Of a DNA stretch of 9,151 nucleotides, positions 6,391-9,151 are shown one piece after another (position 1 is the first letter of the stretch; every line of letters starts with the position of its first letter). Below the pieces are notes generated by a model. The model had not been told where the DNA came from. It did not search any database and saw nothing but the letters and a program-made list of their open reading frames with translations. Origin of the DNA: an uncultured Collinsella sp. Lineage in GTDB: Bacteria; Actinomycetota; Coriobacteriia; Coriobacteriales; Coriobacteriaceae. Position numbers and translations under genes: made by a program. Location: contig URVK01000048.1 in assembly GCA_900551305.1 (NCBI GenBank), positions 1 to 9,151 of the forward strand, given 5' to 3'.

Positions 6391-6416
6391 AAAACTCCGT
6401 ACGAAAGGGGAGGGCT

Positions 6417-7262
6417 ATGGTCGTACCCGAGCTTTCGCTCATGAACATCAACCATCGTTACTACAGCATCGAGACGTTTTTTAAGGCTGCAGGTGAGGCC
6501 GGCTATCGCAATATCGAGCTGTGGACCGGCTCGATGCACCTGTATGTGGATTGCCATGAGCACGATTCGGTGGATAAGATTCGCGATCTTGCCGCCCAAT
6601 ACGGTATCAAGATCGTGTGCGTGTGCCCCGAGCAGAACAACCCCAAGCCGTGGAACGTCGCGGTGCGCGGTGAGGCGGGCCAAAAACGCATCCTCTCGTA
6701 CTTTAAGAATGTGATCGACGTTGCCGTTGAGTTGGGCGTGCCGCAGATTCTGGTGACGAGTGGTTGGGCCTATCTGGACGAGCCAGCTGAGGACGCCTGG
6801 TCCCGCAGCGTCGCCATGCTGCGCTCGGTGTGCGACTACGCCGATACGCGCGGTATTCGCGTCGCGCTCGAGGCACTGCAGCCGTCGGAGTCCGTGCTGG
6901 TCAATACGGCACAGGATGTCGCGCGCATCCTCGAGGCGGTCGATCGCCCCAACCTGAAGGCATGTATCGACTTTGGCGCCATGGAAGTTGCCGGCGACAC
7001 AATCGACGGCTACTTTGAGGTTTTGGGCGACAAGATCGTTCACACCCACTTTGTCGATGTGGGCGGTGGCACGACGCATCTTGCCTGGGGCGACGGCGAG
7101 CGTGATATGCGTGCCGACCTCGAGGCACTCATGCGCCACGGCTATACGGGCTATGTCTCGGCCGAGACGTGTGACGGCCGCTACTATCAGGATCCGTCCA
7201 AGGCGACGACTCAGGTTATCGAGATGTATCGCCGTGTGACAGCGGAGATGGAAGCCGAATAA
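6417..7262 (+). CDS. FrlC-like sugar epimerase (xylose isomerase-like TIM barrel)
   Basis: This 281-aa cytosolic TIM-barrel enzyme belongs to the xylose isomerase-like epimerase family. The four metal ligands expected for D-tagatose 3-epimerase and FrlC-type enzymes are visible: E152 (VALEAL), D185 (IDFGAM), H211 (HTHFVD) and E250 (SAETCD). FrlC-like stretches include NIELWTGSMH (32-41), CPEQN (70-74), LQPSESVLVNTAQDV (154-168) and YFEVLGDKIVHTHFVD (199-214). FrlC interconverts psicoselysine and fructoselysine, which fits the deglycase/PTS context. The ATG at 6417 has a strong site, AAAGGGGAGG (6404-6413). The gene lies after a terminator with no obvious promoter of its own, so expression probably depends on read-through from EIIC-EIID. 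Generic hexulose 3-epimerase activity is the main alternative. Confidence 0.82.
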   Translation: MVVPELSLMNINHRYYSIETFFKAAGEAGYRNIELWTGSMHLYVDCHEHDSVDKIRDLAAQYGIKIVCVCPEQNNPKPWNVAVRGEAGQKRILSYFKNVIDVAVELGVPQILVTSGWAYLDEPAEDAWSRSVAMLRSVCDYADTRGIRVALEALQPSESVLVNTAQDVARILEAVDRPNLKACIDFGAMEVAGDTIDGYFEVLGDKIVHTHFVDVGGGTTHLAWGDGERDMRADLEALMRHGYTGYVSAETCDGRYYQDPSKATTQVIEMYRRVTAEMEAE

Positions 7263-7274
7263 CTAAACTGCGCG

Positions 7275-7316
7275 GTTGCGCCGGAAACGCTTGGGCGGGT
7301 CTGGCGCAACGCTTTT
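7275..7316 (+). terminator. Intrinsic terminator after the epimerase
   Basis: A perfect 8-bp stem, GTTGCGCC (7275-7282) with GGCGCAAC (7303-7310), has a 20-nt loop and is followed by GC and four T (7313-7316). It lies 12 bases after the epimerase stop. Confidence 0.75.
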
Positions 7317-7380
7317 ATAGCTGGCGAGTTGTGGGGAGCCCGTTGGCAGTAGCGCTCGAAATAGACAACTATTGGCGTTG

Positions 7381-7481
7381 TAATACCACTCGGGCGAGGA
7401 AACCGACCGTTCGCCGCAAATCTCCGTGAGTTTGGATTGGTATTAAATAACAAGCAATCGTATGGCTATAATTGGTATCAG
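7381..7481 (+). promoter_or_regulatory. Promoter/operator region 3 (upstream of deglycase copy 2)
   Basis: ACCGTTCGCCG (7406-7416) is followed by GGTATTAA (7439-7446) and GGTATCAG (7474-7481), 35 bp apart. A consensus -10 TATAAT (7467-7472) abuts the second site, giving an expected start near 7479 and a short leader of about 50 nt. An extra inverted site, TAATACCA (7381-7388, TGGTATTA on the other strand), lies upstream and is absent from region 2. The ribosome binding site GGGAGGA (7518-7524) lies in the loop of a small TGTG/CACA hairpin (7512-7515 with 7525-7528). Confidence 0.75.
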
Positions 7482-7529
7482 CAAGAAGCGCGATGTATAG
7501 AATTGCGCACATGTGATGGGAGGACACAC

Positions 7530-8591
7530 ATGAAGGAGACCGAGAAGATCGAGATCATGCACTTCGACCAGGAGGGCTACCTCGAGGACGGCAGGAACGT
7601 CTACGAGGCCGGCAAGCGGATGACCGCCCTGGCCGACCGCGTGCACGAGGAGGGCTACGACGCCGTCTTCCTGATGGGCGTCGGCGGCACCTGGGACGAG
7701 TTCATGCAGCTCGAGTACCTCATGAACAAGTTCGGCGACCGCGACCTCGAGGTCTACCTGATCCACGCCGCCGAGTGGAACGTCATGGGCCACAAGCGCA
7801 TGACCGACAGGTCCGTCGTGCTGACCGCCTCCGAGTCCGGCACCACCCCCGAGGTGCTCGAGGCCGTCGGCAAGATGAGGGAGATGGGCGTGCGCGTCTT
7901 CGCCATGACCAACCCCGAGGGCAAGATCGGGCAGGCCGTGGGCGCCGAGAACTGCGTCATGATGGCCTCCGACCACGGCGCCGGCGGCTGCGAGAAGGGC
8001 TACTACCTCGCCGACTGCTTCGGCCTGCGCCTGCTCAACCGCCGCGGCTGCTTCCCCAAGTTCGACCTGTTCATCGAGCAGACGAAGGACGTCTGGAAGG
8101 ACATGCTCGACATCCGCAAGCGCTTCGAGCCGCGCGCCGAGGAGCTCGCCAGGAAGTACGCGCTGGCCGACTACACCATGTTCATCGGCTCGGGCGCGCT
8201 GTGGGGCGAGACCATCCTGTACTCCATGTGCCTGCTCGAGGAGATGCAGTGGAAGCGCATCCGCCACATCACCTCGCACGACTTCTTCCACGGCACGCTC
8301 GAGCTGCTCGAGCCCGGCGTCCCGGTGTTCCTGTTCATGGGAGAGGACGAGTGCCGCGCCCTCGACGAGCGCGTCCGCGCCTTCCTCACCAGCGGCGTGA
8401 CCGGCGACGAGGACTACGTCATCATCGACACCGCCGAGTACGCGATCCCGGGCCTGGACGACGACTTCCGCGTCATCGTGTCCCCCTGGATCCTGTCCGT
8501 GCTGACCACCGACCGCCTCGCGCGCAACTACGAGCTGGTCACCAAGCACAACCTCAAGTACCGCCGCTACTACCACCAGTTCGACTACTAA
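7530..8591 (+). CDS. SIS-domain sugar-phosphate deglycase, FrlB/FraB/Gfr type (copy 2)
   Basis: The protein is identical to the product of 2380-3441: 353 aa, SIS motifs at 47-55 and 96-110, putative catalytic pair E238/H254, and EPGVP at 261-265. It differs only in its surroundings. It has its own TATAAT promoter with the shared operator-like sites, a short leader instead of a long structured one, and no PTS gene downstream; a terminator follows. It is therefore a single-gene unit that could raise or separately tune deglycase supply, which may matter if sugar-phosphate intermediates are toxic, as reported for loss of FraB in Salmonella. The same near-absence of A/T third codon positions is seen. 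Identity to copy 1 at every synonymous site implies very recent duplication, ongoing gene conversion or an assembly effect. Confidence 0.8.
   Translation: MKETEKIEIMHFDQEGYLEDGRNVYEAGKRMTALADRVHEEGYDAVFLMGVGGTWDEFMQLEYLMNKFGDRDLEVYLIHAAEWNVMGHKRMTDRSVVLTASESGTTPEVLEAVGKMREMGVRVFAMTNPEGKIGQAVGAENCVMMASDHGAGGCEKGYYLADCFGLRLLNRRGCFPKFDLFIEQTKDVWKDMLDIRKRFEPRAEELARKYALADYTMFIGSGALWGETILYSMCLLEEMQWKRIRHITSHDFFHGTLELLEPGVPVFLFMGEDECRALDERVRAFLTSGVTGDEDYVIIDTAEYAIPGLDDDFRVIVSPWILSVLTTDRLARNYELVTKHNLKYRRYYHQFDY
7530..8591 (+). repeat. Direct repeat, right copy (1062 bp, identical to 2380-3441)
   Basis: This is the second arm of the exact CDS-bounded direct repeat. The 5150-bp period includes one deglycase copy plus EIIA, EIIB, EIIC, EIID and the epimerase. 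Both arms have the same orientation, so homologous recombination between them would delete or tandemly amplify that block. Confidence 0.95.
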
Positions 8592-8602
8592 GAGCTGGTC
8601 AC

Positions 8603-8637
8603 GGGTCCGATATCTTGGCTGGTTGATATCTCGACCC
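8603..8637 (+). other. Imperfect hairpin between deglycase copy 2 and its terminator
   Basis: GGGTC (8603-8607) pairs with GACCC (8633-8637) and GATATC (8609-8614) with GATATC (8625-8630). A 10-nt loop and a small C versus TC internal loop remain. There is no T run. It could protect the mRNA 3' end or be chance. Confidence 0.4.
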
Positions 8638-8644
8638 TGCACAA

Positions 8645-8675
8645 GGGCGTCCGCAATTGCGCGGGCGCCCTTTTT
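8645..8675 (+). terminator. Intrinsic terminator after deglycase copy 2
   Basis: A 10-bp stem, GGGCGTCCGC (8645-8654) with GCGGGCGCCC (8661-8670) including one G-U pair, has loop AATTGC and is followed by five T (8671-8675). Confidence 0.9.
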
Positions 8676-8769
8676 GCGTTGTGACAAGAGACTGCTGCTA
8701 ACCGCTTGCCCTATGTTTCCAAATGAATACGGTGTGAGCCGAGGAGGACGATTCTCCCCGCAAACACTC

Positions 8770-8815
8770 TAGTATGCTAAAGTACCCAGAAGACCGGCGG
8801 AGCTATGCCGGTCTT
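8770..8815 (+). promoter_or_regulatory. Possible promoter and 5' hairpin of the hisZ leader
   Basis: TAGTAT (8770-8775) or the overlapping TATGCT (8773-8778) could serve as a -10, though no good -35 is seen. A perfect 9-bp inverted repeat follows: AAGACCGGC (8790-8798) with GCCGGTCTT (8807-8815) and an 8-nt loop. Only a weak T-rich stretch follows. It may be a 5'-end stabilising hairpin or a weak attenuator. There is no T-box signature, and no run of His codons is visible. Confidence 0.4.
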
Positions 8816-8853
8816 TCGTTCTATATGAAACACAGCATGAGGAGGCTCACCAG

Positions 8854-9151
8854 ATGACGGCCACACCGTGGGGATTCCGGGACATATTGCCCGAGGAGGC
8901 TCAGGCGCGCGAGGAGATCGCGCTGACGGTGAAGGGCTGCTTTAGGGAGCATCATTACCTGCCGGTCGAGACGCCGCTACTCGAGGACAAGGGTTCGCTC
9001 GAGGAAGGCGGCCGCATTGCGGATACGCCGTTTAAGCTCTTTGATGACGACGGTCGCCTGCTGGTGGTCCGTCCCGACAACACGCTGCCGATCGTTCGCC
9101 TGGTTTCGACTCGCATGCGCGCGGCCGACCTGCCCCTGCGCCTTCGCTACG
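8854..9151 (+). CDS. hisZ: ATP phosphoribosyltransferase regulatory subunit HisZ (5' part, runs off the window)
   Basis: About 99 residues are visible and the 3' end lies outside the window. HisZ is a catalytically inactive relative of histidyl-tRNA synthetase that activates short-form HisG, the first enzyme of histidine synthesis. The N-terminal GFRDILPEEAQARE (7-20), the YLPVETPLLE block (35-44) and VVRPDNTLPIVRLVSTRM (71-88) fit HisZ. HisS would normally show a longer GE(x)TD...MYTF block and an RPEGT motif at this point. The ATG at 8854 is preceded by GGAGG (8841-8845). It is probably the first gene of a his operon and is unrelated to the upstream sugar genes. HisS is the alternative until the C-terminal half is seen. 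Confidence 0.8.
   Translation, partial: MTATPWGFRDILPEEAQAREEIALTVKGCFREHHYLPVETPLLEDKGSLEEGGRIADTPFKLFDDDGRLLVVRPDNTLPIVRLVSTRMRAADLPLRLRY

Noticed and set aside
8825..8857. A 10-codon leader ORF (MKHSMRRLTR) overlapping the hisZ start by ATGA
   Set aside because: It has only one His codon and no ribosome binding site, and it lies downstream of the hairpin, so it does not fit a his attenuator.
1..9151. CRISPR array, tRNA, rRNA or transposase
   Set aside because: No regularly spaced short repeats, tRNA-like cloverleaf or transposase-like reading frame was seen on either strand.

Overview
The window looks like chromosomal DNA of a gut Coriobacteriia species, most likely Collinsella. The evidence is high GC with strong Shine-Dalgarno sites, a mannose-family PTS, GntR/UTRA regulators and a GC-rich actinobacterial style of codon use. 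The species call is inference, because no rRNA or marker gene is present.

Layout, all genes on the + strand. (1) 112-2104: a small protein of unknown function and two GntR/UTRA repressor-type regulators that overlap by 16 bp, closed by a strong intrinsic terminator. (2) 2185-4456: a promoter region with paired operator-like sites, a structured leader, a SIS-domain sugar-phosphate deglycase, PTS EIIA and PTS EIIB. (3) 4504-7316: a second promoter region with the same paired sites and another structured leader, then PTS EIIC, PTS EIID, an internal terminator and a FrlC-like sugar epimerase. (4) 7381-8675: a third promoter region with the same sites, then a second copy of the deglycase that is identical base for base from ATG to TAA. 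(5) 8770-9151: the leader and 5' end of hisZ, the apparent start of a histidine operon unrelated to the rest.

Interpretation. The SIS protein resembles the FrlB/FraB/Gfr deglycases more than the AgaS or GlmS isomerases. Its C-terminal half carries the Glu...His pair 16 residues apart and the EPGVP and RRYY blocks of FrlB. The epimerase resembles FrlC. Together with a four-part mannose-type PTS and UTRA regulators, this points to uptake and breakdown of Amadori products (fructoselysine, glucoselysine or a related fructosamine). In that model the PTS imports and 6-phosphorylates the substrate, the deglycase releases a hexose 6-phosphate and an amino acid, and the epimerase feeds in an epimeric form. 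No kinase is seen or needed. The substrate is inferred.

The most unusual points are: the exact CDS-bounded 1062-bp duplication flanking the PTS genes; its almost purely G/C third codon positions; the shared promoter architecture at all three units (an ACCG-N3-RCCG element, then two GGTATYA sites 33-35 bp apart); and the long, fold-prone leaders on two of the units.
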